Source of the DNA: Rhodobacteraceae bacterium UBA1943
GTDB taxonomy: Bacteria; Pseudomonadota; Alphaproteobacteria; Rhodobacterales; Rhodobacteraceae
NCBI GenBank assembly: GCA_002336845.1
Contig: DDEX01000040.1
Coordinates: 10,301 to 50,533 of the forward strand
Reading direction: 5' to 3'
DNA: 40,233 nt
Part shown: piece after piece, positions 32,501 to 40,233 of the stretch
Layout of the letters: each line of letters starts with the position of its first letter
Numbering within the stretch: the first letter of the stretch is position 1
Program-made: the position numbers and the translations under genes
Notes under the pieces: model-generated
What the model saw: only the letters and a program-made list of their open reading frames with translations
What the model was told of the DNA's origin: nothing
Database searches by the model: none

Positions 32501-35500
32501 ATTGAGGGATTTGATGTCACAGCAACCCCGCAAACAATCTCTGGCCAGAAGACCTCGGAAAGTGGGGGCGGGGCTGCTGCAACGCCTATGACTGTAACAG
32601 AAGCGGTCGCAAGTTTCAAATCGGAACTGCGGTTGTTCCAGAACAACCAGACCCTGCACGGGATGATCCAGTTCGGCAGTGATGGCCAGTCGATGATCAG
32701 ACTGTTCGAAACCGCGAACCTCTCGACCTTGCAGCACGAATTCGGCCACCTGTTCCTGACGATGATCCAGCGCGACGCGGCGGATGGCGATCAGGGGTCG
32801 GTGGCCGACCTAGAAACCGTGAAGTCGTGGTGGCGCACGAACGCGGCTGACGTGGCGGCTGACGGAAACAGGGCCGTTCCCGAAGCCAAGATCACGGCGG
32901 AAGACGTGCAGCGGGCAATCGACACCGGATCGACCGGCGATCTGATGAAGGACGCGGCGGTCGATGTCGGGATGCAGGAACAATGGGCACGGGGCTATGA
33001 AGCCTATCTGATGGAAGGCAAGGCCCCGTCTGTCGAACTGCAAGGCGTCTTTGCCAAGATGCGCGCCTGGATGATCTCGGTTTACAAGTCGTTGCGCGGC
33101 CTGAACGTGAACATCACGCCGGAAATCCGCGCGGTGTTCGACCGGATGCTGGCGACGGATGAGGAAATCGCCAAGGCGCAGCACGCGACCGGCGACGGCG
33201 GCGGGGTATTCTCCACGGCTGAACAGATGGGCCTGACGCCAGAAGAATTCGACCGTTTCAAGAAGCTGCGGGTGCAGGCCGAAGATGAGGCAAAGGCCCG
33301 GCTTCAGCGCGAGATCATGGAACCGATCAGGCAGCAGGCAACGAAGGAATACAAGGCAGAGAAGGCCAATGTCGAAGCCGAAGTGACGCGGCAGGTCAAC
33401 GCCATGCCGGTGTTCCGCGCGAAGGAATGGCTGGGGAACCGCCGCTGGCTGGGCGATGGTCAACCAGCGGCCATGCCTGACATGCGAATGTCAAAGGACA
33501 TCCTGATCGACCGCTATGGCGAAGGCGTCCTGAAGACCCTGCCGCGCGGGATGCAGGCCGTATATTCGGTCGAAGGCGGCATGGACCCTGATGACGTGGC
33601 AGGCTGGTTCGGCTTCGACAGTGGCGACCAGATGATCAAGGCCATGGAACGCGCGCCGGATCGCAAGCAGGCGATCAAGGACGAAACCGCACGGGTGATG
33701 AACGAGCGGCACAACGATCCTCTGACTGACGGCGAGATCGAGCGCCGCGCACTGGAAGCGGTGCATTCCGACCGAAAGGGCGAGTGGATCGCAGCGGAAC
33801 TGAAGGCGGTGGCGGAAGTCGCTGGCGTCGCTGTGAAGCTGACGATGAAGGACGCCCGTGCCTCGGCCCGGCAGACGGTCGCCCGCATGAAGGTGCGCGA
33901 TGCCACGGCGGCGAACCGCTATCTGGCGGCAGAGCGGAAGGCAGCGCAGGAAGCGGCCCGCCTCGGCGCTATGCTGGCCCGTGAAGGCGTGTGGATGCAG
34001 AACGCCCGACGCCGCGTCGCGGTGAAGGCAAAGGCCGCTCTGCGCGATGCTGGGATGGTAGAGGCAGTTCCCGGCCAGATCGACAAGGCGAATGCTTCGA
34101 CGGGGAATTACAACGAAACCGTGGCCAAGCTGATCGACGCCAAGCGGCGGCAGTTGATGAACCATGCGCTGTTCATGGAAGCCCGCGCTGTGGCTGAGGA
34201 AGTTGGCAAGGCGGAACGGTTTGTCCAGAAGCTGAACAAGGCGGCGATGCGCGAGAAGATCGCCGGGGCCGGGCGGCGCGATAACGCCCAGGTGGACTAT
34301 CTGGGGGCGATTGACGAAATCCTTGATCGTTATGACTTCCGCAAGCTGTCGGACCGCGCAGAGCAGCGCAGGGGCGCGCTGCTGGCCTTTGTCGAAGCCA
34401 TGAAGGAGGCGGGCCGGGAAAACGAACTGGTGATCCCTGAAGCCGTCCTGCGCGATGCAGGCATGAAGCCATACAAGACCCTGACCGTCGAAGAACTGCG
34501 CGGCGCTGTAGACAGCCTGAAGAACCTTCAGCACGTCGCCTTGCGCTGGAACGATCTGATCGACGCCAAGAACCAGCGCAAGTTGGATGAGGCAGTGGCA
34601 GAGGTCGCCGAAGCCATTGGCCAGAACCTGCCGAAGCGCCCGCCTGGCCGCGTCAAATCCGCTGGCGAGGGGGCGCGTCATGCTGTCCGGCAGTTCCTTG
34701 ACCTGGTGCTGAACGCAACGACGATCCTGCGCGAGATCGACGGGTTCAAGGATGTCGGTGCCGCCTATCGCAACATCAAGGCCCCGATTGATCAGGCGAT
34801 GGACCGGCTGACGATCCGCAAGGAAAAGGCCGCGGCTGATATGGAAGCCCTGTATTCGGTCTATTCGAAAGAGGATCGACGGCGCATGGCTGTGCGGGAA
34901 CACATCCCGGCGCTGGGCTATGCGCTGTCGAAATGGGAACGGATCGCGGTCGCGTTGAACGCCGGCAACGAAGGGAACCTTCAGCGCCTGACTGATCCGA
35001 AGGTGCGCGGATCGCTGACGGAACCGCAGGTCAAGGCCGTGCTGGCCACCCTTGACGAACGTGACGCGAACTTTGTGCAGTCGGTCTGGGATTATGTCGG
35101 ATCGTTCCGCGATGACATTGCCGCGCGCGAACGGCGGGCGACCGGCGTTGAACCGCAATGGGTCGAAGCCTCTCCTGTGGACATTGCAGGGAAGACGCTG
35201 AAGGGCGGTTACTATCCGCTGAAGTATGACCCGCGCCTGTCGTCTTTGGCGCGCGATGACGAAGCGCAGTCCATCGCCGACAACTTGCAGGCCGGGAAGT
35301 TCGGCAAGGCGCAGACCAAGCGGGGCCACCTTGAAGCCCGCGCCAAGTCCTCTGGCCGGGATGTCGAACTGGATATGTCGGTTCTGCACCGCCATGTGAA
35401 CCAGGTGATCTATGACCTCGAACTGTCGGAACCTGTGTCGAATAGCTGGAAGGTTCTGAAGTCGGCGCAGGTGCAATCGGCGCTGCGGGATGCGGGGCGC

Positions 35501-36673
35501 ACCGCAGATTTCGACGCACTGGAAACCTGGCTGCTGGATGTAGGCACCGGCCAGATTGCCGCTGGCGACTGGATCAGCCGGAATTCGCGCCGGTTCAAGT
35601 CGAACTTCACGGCAGCGAAGCTGGCCTTCAACCTCGGCACGGTCGCCATGCAGATCACCGGCCTGTCGCAGACGATGGTTGTGGTGGGAAAGCGCGACTT
35701 CGCGGTGGGCGTCTCGCAATACCTTGGGCGCGGCGGGCCGTTCGGTGGAATGGCTGCTGAGATTGCGGCGAAGTCTCCCTTCATGTCCGAACGGGCGACC
35801 ACGTTCAACAAGGATATTTCCGACTTCTACAACGATCCGTCGCTTGGCCCGACTGCCTCGCGCTGGGGCGACATCAAGCGCGACGTGATCGGCCCGGCTG
35901 CTTTCTGGCTGATGACCAAGGTGCAGTTTCTGGCTGTCGATCTTCCGACTTGGCTTGCCGGGTATCACCAAGGGCTGCGGATGTTCGGCGGTGACGAGGC
36001 GAAGGCTGTGGCCCATGCCGACGACATTGTGAAGCGGGCGCAGTCGTCCGGTCTGTTCTCGGATCGCTCGTCCATTGAACGCGGCTCCCTGTCGCGCACC
36101 AGCCGCCAGAATGACACGGTGCGCCTGCTGTTCACGACGCTTGCCAGCTATATGTATGCAAAGGCGAACGTCGCCTATGAGCGGGCGGCGAAGGGTGCGC
36201 GCGTGATCCGGCAGGAAGGCGTTTCGGTTCGGTCGGCGCAGGAAGCTGCGTCGGTCGCGCTGGATATGGCGTTCCTGTTCACCTTCGAAGCCGTGGTGAC
36301 GGCGGCGATCAAGGGCCGGTTGCCTGACGATGAGGACGATGAGGACGAAGGCTGGGCGGCATTTCTGGCCAAGGAAACGGCGTTCTCTGTCCTCGGCACA
36401 ATCCCGTTCATCCGGGATGCCGTGTCGGTCGGCCAGGGGTTCGATGGCGGCGGCGCTTATGGCGGCATTACTGCGGAAGCCGCCAAGCCCTTCGTTGAAA
36501 TCATGCAGGGCAAGATCGACAAGGGATTGGTGAAGTCGATCATCAGCGGGACCGGCCTGTTTACTGGCGCGCCCTCGACGCAGATCAATCGTCTGGTCGA
36601 TGCCGGATGGCGGCAGGCTGAAGGTGAAGACGTATCGCCCCTTGAATACCTGCTGGGTCGAACGGGCAAGTAA
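29567..36673 (+). CDS. Giant polyvalent ejection protein with zincin motif
   Basis: A 2,368-residue protein, the largest in the window. It starts TPDEYLKKNG and is alpha-helical over long tracts. A putative LPD3-like large-polyvalent-associated domain lies at about residues 860-985 (LNRANKAIHSWMHGGMNRSDLIPHLPEIV with a later VRLVLHDVGDGT). A zincin metalloprotease motif HEFGH lies at 1057-1061 within LSTLQHEFGHLFL, the second helical zinc ligand region following. The middle third is coiled coil with many Lys/Arg/Glu; an acidic DDEDDEDE patch lies near 2,249 and membrane-prone segments flank it. Position and size match the T7 gp16-type ejection protein, and the domain set matches the polyvalent proteins that enter cells with the DNA and counter host defences. 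The exact targets are unknown. Confidence 0.82.
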   Translation: MTPDEYLKKNGVVTPDETAAKSAFMVSQPLQKSPDDYAKSAMLAKSLGLPTAVVDPQYQPLSLRLMQKRNEMILKGSPKLASWLLDNENYRIAADSVDELSWWETAFGATVNAGKRGALRAGPQAFDQYMANASSQIAQDQRRSFGEILWDAREPMIGADGKEVARELVGPTALASAGYRWLNSRTTPAGPDAMEAGAAQWQQAAGLVAKRIAEIPMSPGGEAGKKRFIEASQADGWQAQLSALGQAFREEPGNMISFLAQTAVESAPSIAVASGVGLATKSPAAAAAVMGGTSFASEYGSTPVEFFQEKGIDVSTPEGAWAVISNPDLMKEAEQRGITRGVIIGALDGLSGGLAGVRLAKSEAGNMVLQMLTQATLGSGGEAGGQFASGQNFNLAEVVLEGLAEFVSAPVEVGGMAVSRLREAQVTAADAEARKSLFSELSGQAVASKLRARMPDRFREFVARATANGPVENVFVPADQFVQYFQGQGIDPAALVDELDGVSREDLDAALAAGGDLRIPTATYAAKMAGSEHDAFLMENMRFDPMDMTAREAADFNARADDIMQEMWAEAEDIRQEDERWRAVESKIHDQVVSEMRAAGLSTERAMAEVQPIVAFYRTRAARLGLATEEYLAKHPLPKIEGAIPQGMQFKNVDDLNRVLAEARNRRAPAADTRQSLLEFIDGYGGISDPGGELKARDAASIKRGKGKKTLNLLRDTGGAGQGALFAPSPDGKRFGADDVAQAAIEAGFMADLPVVQEYKAAMRDGGKVPDITRALWDAIDAELRGTKQASEQDAAPVDTSHLDDIEAYLNGLGVDLSNTDEEIRAAIEKDQAAPERMYAQSGKNTGQRDLPVQFNDNAELAPVVIGGQRGLTMAEATAAWKGFKGEKVALASGEPVALNRANKAIHSWMHGGMNRSDLIPHLPEIVSAAVSYASAPDTSQPGHNFVNAVAHIVMDGKDMAVRLVLHDVGDGTLRQYQIEGFDVTATPQTISGQKTSESGGGAAATPMTVTEAVASFKSELRLFQNNQTLHGMIQFGSDGQSMIRLFETANLSTLQHEFGHLFLTMIQRDAADGDQGSVADLETVKSWWRTNAADVAADGNRAVPEAKITAEDVQRAIDTGSTGDLMKDAAVDVGMQEQWARGYEAYLMEGKAPSVELQGVFAKMRAWMISVYKSLRGLNVNITPEIRAVFDRMLATDEEIAKAQHATGDGGGVFSTAEQMGLTPEEFDRFKKLRVQAEDEAKARLQREIMEPIRQQATKEYKAEKANVEAEVTRQVNAMPVFRAKEWLGNRRWLGDGQPAAMPDMRMSKDILIDRYGEGVLKTLPRGMQAVYSVEGGMDPDDVAGWFGFDSGDQMIKAMERAPDRKQAIKDETARVMNERHNDPLTDGEIERRALEAVHSDRKGEWIAAELKAVAEVAGVAVKLTMKDARASARQTVARMKVRDATAANRYLAAERKAAQEAARLGAMLAREGVWMQNARRRVAVKAKAALRDAGMVEAVPGQIDKANASTGNYNETVAKLIDAKRRQLMNHALFMEARAVAEEVGKAERFVQKLNKAAMREKIAGAGRRDNAQVDYLGAIDEILDRYDFRKLSDRAEQRRGALLAFVEAMKEAGRENELVIPEAVLRDAGMKPYKTLTVEELRGAVDSLKNLQHVALRWNDLIDAKNQRKLDEAVAEVAEAIGQNLPKRPPGRVKSAGEGARHAVRQFLDLVLNATTILREIDGFKDVGAAYRNIKAPIDQAMDRLTIRKEKAAADMEALYSVYSKEDRRRMAVREHIPALGYALSKWERIAVALNAGNEGNLQRLTDPKVRGSLTEPQVKAVLATLDERDANFVQSVWDYVGSFRDDIAARERRATGVEPQWVEASPVDIAGKTLKGGYYPLKYDPRLSSLARDDEAQSIADNLQAGKFGKAQTKRGHLEARAKSSGRDVELDMSVLHRHVNQVIYDLELSEPVSNSWKVLKSAQVQSALRDAGRTADFDALETWLLDVGTGQIAAGDWISRNSRRFKSNFTAAKLAFNLGTVAMQITGLSQTMVVVGKRDFAVGVSQYLGRGGPFGGMAAEIAAKSPFMSERATTFNKDISDFYNDPSLGPTASRWGDIKRDVIGPAAFWLMTKVQFLAVDLPTWLAGYHQGLRMFGGDEAKAVAHADDIVKRAQSSGLFSDRSSIERGSLSRTSRQNDTVRLLFTTLASYMYAKANVAYERAAKGARVIRQEGVSVRSAQEAASVALDMAFLFTFEAVVTAAIKGRLPDDEDDEDEGWAAFLAKETAFSVLGTIPFIRDAVSVGQGFDGGGAYGGITAEAAKPFVEIMQGKIDKGLVKSIISGTGLFTGAPSTQINRLVDAGWRQAEGEDVSPLEYLLGRTGK

Positions 36674-36675
36674 TC

Positions 36676-36731
36676 CGCGCCAACCTTTCACGGTCATAGT
36701 GCCAGAAACTTCAAGCGAGGCGCTATGACCG
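36676..36731 (+). promoter_or_regulatory. 15-base repeat plus stem-loop over the tail fibre start codon
   Basis: CGCGCCAACCTTTCA (36676-36690, same as 23315-23329) is followed at once by CGGTCATAG (36691-36699), which pairs perfectly with CTATGACCG (36723-36731). The second arm contains the ATG start codon, and the loop carries the ribosome site AAGCGAGG. Base pairing would close the start codon. Confidence 0.55.
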
Positions 36732-38089
36732 TTCCGAACGAAACCAGCAAGGCTGGCCCTTATCTCGGCAACGGCGTCACCAAGGCGTTCGGCTTCGGGT
36801 TTCTGGTTATCTCCGCCAGCCATGTTCGCGTGGTCAAGACCTTCGCTGATGGGACGTATTCCGATCTTGTGTTCGGCGCTGACTATCTGGTGTCCGGCGC
36901 GGGGAACCCGGCTGGCGGAAACGTCACCATTGATGTTGCGCCTGCAACCGGGGAGACGATCACCATCCTGCGCGACCTGCCGTTCACACAGGAAACCGAC
37001 CTCGAAAATCAGGGGGCTTTCCACGCCCAGACGATTGAGGATGCGCTTGACCTTTCCGTCATGCGCGACCAGATTTTGTTCGACCGACTGCGGAATTCGA
37101 TCCATGTGCCGGATACCGAAACAGCGGACATGGAACTTCCGTCCGCCGTGCAGCGGGCGAACAAGTATATGCTGTTCGACGCGAACGGCGAACCGACCTA
37201 TGTGAACAGTCAGATCGACGCGCGCTATTACGGGTCCGCCTCGGTCGATCCCGCCCTGCGTCCTGATGGATCGGCGCGCCAGGCGTCTGACCTCTATTTC
37301 AACACGGCCTTGCTGCGCTTCCGCGTGTTCACCGGGGCCGCGTGGGTCGATGCACTGCCGACCGCGAACCTGACACTGGTGAACTACCGCGAAGTCTCGG
37401 CCACGGCGAAAACCACCTTCAACATTGCTGGGGGTTATCAGTCCTCGGCGGTATTCGTCTATTTGAACGGCGTTCTTCTGGACACTTCCGAATATACCGC
37501 GTCGAACGGAACCACAGTCGTTCTGGCATCGGCCTGCGCGATCAACGACGAACTGCGTTGCGTCTCGTTCTCGAACTTCTCGGTGGCCGACACGCTGGCC
37601 CGGTCGAACAACCTTTCCGATCTGCCAAGCGCGTCGGCGGCGCTGACCAACCTTGGGTTTACGGCTCTGGCGAAAACGCTGGCGGCGGTTTTGGATGCTG
37701 CCAGCTACAGGGCCGCGATTGGTGCCCTTGGGGTTGGCGGAGTGTCGTTCGGCGACATCACTGGGGCCGTTCTGGGTGTTGTCGGAACCTCGGTCAATGA
37801 CGGGACGATCCTGACTGGGACATATACGCCAGACCCGCTGGCTGCTTCCCCGGCTAACTTTCGTCGCCTACTCAATGGCGGGGCCTTCACGCTTGCAGCG
37901 CCGACAAGGGCTGGCCCCTATACCATGGTCATCACCCTGACCAACGGGGCCGGGGCCGGGGCCGTCACGATGTCTGGTTTCACCAAGGTATCGGGGGATG
38001 CGCTGACCACGACGAACGGGCACAAGTTCTTCATCTTCATCACCAAGGATGAAGGGCTGGTATCTGCTGTCGTGCAGGCGCTGCAATGA
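36725..38089 (+). CDS. Tail fibre protein with gp17-type N terminus
   Basis: A 454-residue fibre. The first 150 residues (PNETSKAGPYLGNGVTKAFGFGF, then ADYLVSGAG, VTIDVAPATGETITILRDLPFTQETDLENQGAFHAQTIEDALD in parts) match the T7 gp17-type virion-attachment domain. The middle is beta-rich, and NNLSDLPSASAALTNLGFTAL starts a fibre-type repeat seen in many tail fibres. The C-terminal tip, about 100 residues, would carry host specificity. It overlaps the next gene by four bases. Confidence 0.87.
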   Translation: MTVPNETSKAGPYLGNGVTKAFGFGFLVISASHVRVVKTFADGTYSDLVFGADYLVSGAGNPAGGNVTIDVAPATGETITILRDLPFTQETDLENQGAFHAQTIEDALDLSVMRDQILFDRLRNSIHVPDTETADMELPSAVQRANKYMLFDANGEPTYVNSQIDARYYGSASVDPALRPDGSARQASDLYFNTALLRFRVFTGAAWVDALPTANLTLVNYREVSATAKTTFNIAGGYQSSAVFVYLNGVLLDTSEYTASNGTTVVLASACAINDELRCVSFSNFSVADTLARSNNLSDLPSASAALTNLGFTALAKTLAAVLDAASYRAAIGALGVGGVSFGDITGAVLGVVGTSVNDGTILTGTYTPDPLAASPANFRRLLNGGAFTLAAPTRAGPYTMVITLTNGAGAGAVTMSGFTKVSGDALTTTNGHKFFIFITKDEGLVSAVVQALQ

Positions 38090-38697
38090 GTTTTCCCCTC
38101 ATGCCTTCGCCTCGGCCACAGACCTTTGCGAGTGGCAGGCTCAGTCTGGTCGGGTCGATCAGTGGTGCTTTCACCACGCACGTCATCAGCATGGGCCCCA
38201 GTTCCGGGCACCGCACCATCGTGTTCGTGGCGACAGGCACGTCCGGGAGCGCCATTGCCAACTGGAACCCCCCGACGATCAACGGCAATGCCATGACACA
38301 GGTTGTCCAGGATGGTGCGACCGGGGGCGATGACGGACAGAAGGGCGCGATCTGGGTCTATAAACTGTCAGCAGGCGAAAGCTGCACTTTGGCTGGCTCC
38401 TTGCCGTCCTTCCAGATCGGTCGGGTGTTCGTGATGACCGGGGTGCGGAACCCGGAAACGAACTTTGTCACCCGCGTCGGATCGGGATCAATCGTCACGG
38501 CCAAACCGTCCTGCTGCATCTACTACGGCGCTGATAACTTCGGAAGCCTGACCAGCATCACCAACATGGTGGTTGATCATTATGGGTCGAACCACATCGG
38601 TTACGACCTCGAAACCGATGCCAATCCCATGACCTACACCATCACCGGATCGAGCCTGTATCTCAACAGGTTCGTCGCCTGGCCATTCGATTATTAG
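38086..38697 (+). CDS. Hypothetical protein after tail fibre, possible tip or adhesin
   Basis: A 203-residue, beta-rich protein with alternating hydrophobic residues, TIVFVATGTSGSAIANWNPPTINGNAMTQ, GAIWVYKLSAGESCTLAGSL. It resembles small lectin-like folds in phage structural genes but cannot be assigned to a family. The four-base ATGA overlap with the fibre gene suggests matched amounts, so it may be a second fibre part. Confidence 0.6.
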   Translation: MSFPLMPSPRPQTFASGRLSLVGSISGAFTTHVISMGPSSGHRTIVFVATGTSGSAIANWNPPTINGNAMTQVVQDGATGGDDGQKGAIWVYKLSAGESCTLAGSLPSFQIGRVFVMTGVRNPETNFVTRVGSGSIVTAKPSCCIYYGADNFGSLTSITNMVVDHYGSNHIGYDLETDANPMTYTITGSSLYLNRFVAWPFDY

Positions 38698-38708
38698 GGG
38701 GTGTCCTC

Positions 38709-39158
38709 ATGCTGATCCTGAAAAGAAACGGGCTTGCGATCCATACGGTAGAGGAAGGCGGTTGGTTTCGCCTTCCGAACGGCGACAGTGTGTCCCCGGC
38801 TCATATCGGCTGGGCGAATGACGAGGGCTATTCCATCGAAGCTGCCCCAGAACCGGACGTGGTTATTCCGACGCTGGATGAGCGCCGTGCCGCAGCCAAG
38901 ATGTCGCGCAAAGCCTTCTGTCTTGCTGTGAAAGCCTCTGGTCTTCTCAGCCCGGAAGACGCTGCGTCCGCCGCCAAAGGCAATCTGCCCATAGCCTTCA
39001 GGGACGCTCTGGTCGCGGCGGGTGTGGATGGGTTCGATGCCGAGATCATCTGGGCAACCTCGGAAGAAATCTGGCGCACCGACCCACTGATCGTGAGCCT
39101 GGCAAGTCTGCCGATGGTCGGCGACGCCACGGCAGACGCCCTTTTTGGCATCAACTGA
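38709..39158 (+). CDS. Hypothetical phage protein
   Basis: A 149-residue protein with a small beta N-terminal part (ILKRNGLAIHTVEEGGWFRLPNG) and a helical C-terminal part, MSRKAFCLAVKASGLLSPEDAASAAKGNLPIAFRDAL, ending WRTDPLIVSLASL. The C-terminal pattern recurs in alphaproteobacterial phage proteins that follow tail fibres; its function is unknown (fibre chaperone is one option). Confidence 0.6.
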   Translation: MLILKRNGLAIHTVEEGGWFRLPNGDSVSPAHIGWANDEGYSIEAAPEPDVVIPTLDERRAAAKMSRKAFCLAVKASGLLSPEDAASAAKGNLPIAFRDALVAAGVDGFDAEIIWATSEEIWRTDPLIVSLASLPMVGDATADALFGIN

Positions 39159-39167
39159 GGAACAGTC

Positions 39168-39599
39168 ATGAACACCTTGGTATGGAACATCGTCTTCGGC
39201 CCCCGCCCGCGCTGGTGGAACCTTCCGCGCCTGATCCTCTGGTCCCTGTTCGGCAACCATGATGACGGCCCATATGGCATCTACGCCGCAGAGGCACATG
39301 GGGATCGTGACTGGCGCGTTGCGTTGCGCTGGTGGGCCAGAAATCCGCTGCATAACCTGTGGTTCTACACGCTGGCGGTGCCCCTGCTTTGGAAGGTCGC
39401 CCTGATCGGCAAGGGGAAGGACGGTAATACCTACTGGCCCGCGTCTCGGCCCGGTATCCTGCTGGCGCTCAACACCCTTCCCTATCTCGCGTGTCAGACC
39501 TCGAACTGGTCGGCCTACATCGGGTGGCGTCCACAGCAACAGCGCGCGGCGGGCGGGCGTCAGATCGGGGCCTTCGGCATGGCCTTGCGCCGAGAATGA
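39168..39599 (+). CDS. Phage protein with hydrophobic segments, unknown
   Basis: A 143-residue, tryptophan-rich protein (PRPRWWNLPRLILWSLFGNHDDG, then WWARNPLHNLWFYTLAVPLLWKVALIG, a likely membrane-associated helix). It resembles short proteins found after fibres in several phages. A role in lysis or membrane contact is possible but not shown. GAGGAA lies seven bases before the ATG. Confidence 0.6.
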   Translation: MNTLVWNIVFGPRPRWWNLPRLILWSLFGNHDDGPYGIYAAEAHGDRDWRVALRWWARNPLHNLWFYTLAVPLLWKVALIGKGKDGNTYWPASRPGILLALNTLPYLACQTSNWSAYIGWRPQQQRAAGGRQIGAFGMALRRE

Positions 39600-39650
39600 T
39601 CGTCGCGCCACACGAGGTCGCGGATCGAAACGAAAACATGGATTAAGCTG

Positions 39651-40233
39651 ATGGCACGATCTCTCGCAAATGCGAACCAGGCCAAGAATATCGACGGCGT
39701 TCCCATCGGGGGCACCACGCCTTCGACCGGCGCGTTCACCACGCTGTCAGCTTCCGGCGCTGTGTCGCTTCTTGGCACGGTGTCGGGCGCGGCGCTGACG
39801 GCATACATGGCATCGCCTGCGGCCATTGGCGGGACTGCGCCAGCGGCGGGCAGCTTCACGAACCTGTCGGCGACGGGGACGCTTGGCGCGACCGGGGCCG
39901 TGACGTTCGGCGGTGCGATGACGGTGACGGGCGCAGCGACGCTGAATGGCGGCATGGCTGTTGCCGGGATTTCCGCGCTGGGCGGCGACGTGTTCCTGAA
40001 ATGCCCGACCCCGACCGGCAAGGCTGCTGCGGCAACGCTGACGGCGGCGGAACTCCTGACCGGGATCGTGCAGTATACCGGGGCGGCGGCTGCGCTTACC
40101 TTCCCTCTGGCGACGGCGCTGGATGCGGCCCTGCCTACGCTGGCAGTCGATCAGGGCGTGGATTTCTCGGTGATCAACACCGGAACTGGTGCAGCCACCA
40201 TGACGGCGAATACCGGCGTCACCATCGTTGGCG
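39651..40233 (+). CDS. Tail or head fibre-like protein, 3' truncated by the window
   Basis: An open frame of 194 codons from the ATG at 39651 to the window edge without a stop. It carries the fibre-type repeat PIGGTTPSTGAFTTLSASGA, AIGGTAPAAGSFTNLSATGT and later GGAMTVTGAATLNGG, with the ATLTAAELLTGIVQYTGAAAAL and FSVINTGTGAATMTANTG segments usual in phage head- or tail-fibre proteins. The ribosome site is weak. The tip, and anything coded after it, lies beyond the window. Confidence 0.75.
   Translation, partial: MARSLANANQAKNIDGVPIGGTTPSTGAFTTLSASGAVSLLGTVSGAALTAYMASPAAIGGTAPAAGSFTNLSATGTLGATGAVTFGGAMTVTGAATLNGGMAVAGISALGGDVFLKCPTPTGKAAAATLTAAELLTGIVQYTGAAAALTFPLATALDAALPTLAVDQGVDFSVINTGTGAATMTANTGVTIVG

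Larger units (their letters stand above)
9394..40233. mobile_element. Prophage (podovirus, T7-like order with BPP-1-like head proteins), right end outside window
   Basis: A leftward early operon (9,418-13,181), an AT-rich control region and a rightward virion operon from terminase to tail fibres. The virion genes have podovirus order: connector, scaffold, capsid, tail tube A and B, gp13/gp14-like, transglycosylase ejection protein, giant ejection protein, fibres. No contractile or long-tail genes and no tape measure are present. The left boundary is estimated only; the element continues past the right edge. No integrase, excisionase or CI-type repressor is seen in this part. Confidence 0.85.

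Noticed and set aside
33491..37105. A 1,204-codon open frame on the minus strand under the giant ejection protein gene
   Set aside because: It is a shadow of GC-rich codon use on the other strand; no domain is recognisable, and it would cross two genes and the regulatory gap at 36,676.
37611..37619. A further CAACCTTTC inside the tail fibre gene
   Set aside because: It lies within coding sequence, lacks the CGCGC extension and has no start codon at the right distance; taken as chance.
13598..40233. Gene transfer agent instead of prophage, as is common in Rhodobacterales
   Set aside because: The order and families are podoviral (connector, tail tube A and B, ejection proteins); the GTA portal, protease, tape measure and tail genes are absent.

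Overview
The window comes from a GC-rich alphaproteobacterium, most likely order Rhodobacterales. The evidence is the gene content (an MttB-superfamily methyltransferase, BenE, an Mrp/ApbC ATPase, a DUF1127 protein followed by CCUCCUCCC-loop small RNAs) and the use of GTG/TTG starts. Bases 1 to about 8,940 are ordinary chromosome. Bases from about 9,400 to the right edge are a prophage that runs out of the window.

Chromosomal part: the 3' end of a HAD-type phosphatase; an MttB-superfamily methyltransferase without an in-frame amber codon; a BenE-type transporter on the minus strand; then a minus-strand block made of a small DUF1127 gene followed by nine stem-loops. Each of the nine carries the same anti-Shine-Dalgarno loop (CUCCUCCUCCCU in the RNA). 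This arrangement matches the CcsR/cuckoo small-RNA family described from Rhodobacter sphaeroides, here with nine hairpins. Next come Mrp/ApbC, an NAD(P)H:FMN reductase, a UDP-glucuronate epimerase-like gene, tRNA-Cys, two identical tRNA-Gly(GCC) genes with strong terminators, and a DegT-family aminotransferase.

Prophage part: a leftward early operon (13,181 to 9,418) of small overlapping genes. It includes a cytosine-methyltransferase-like protein, a NUMOD1-like double helix-turn-helix protein, two membrane proteins, a DUF4031 protein and a PrtN-like (pyocin activator) protein. It is served by two promoters that carry the same 17-bp dyad operator at exactly the same offset from the -10 box. 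An AT-rich control region (13,212-13,597) separates it from a rightward late operon. That operon is a podovirus virion module with T7-type order and Bordetella phage BPP-1-type head proteins: terminase small and large subunits, head-tail connector, Bbp19-like protein, scaffold, major capsid protein, Bbp16-like cement protein, capsid staple-like protein, fibre and decoration proteins, tail tube proteins A and B, gp13/gp14-like core proteins, a transglycosylase-containing ejection protein, a 2,368-residue polyvalent ejection protein with an HEFGH zincin motif, and tail fibres. The last fibre gene is cut by the window edge.

No integrase, repressor, lysis cassette, attachment site, CRISPR array or insertion sequence could be identified. 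The phage part therefore cannot be shown to be complete or inducible from this window alone.
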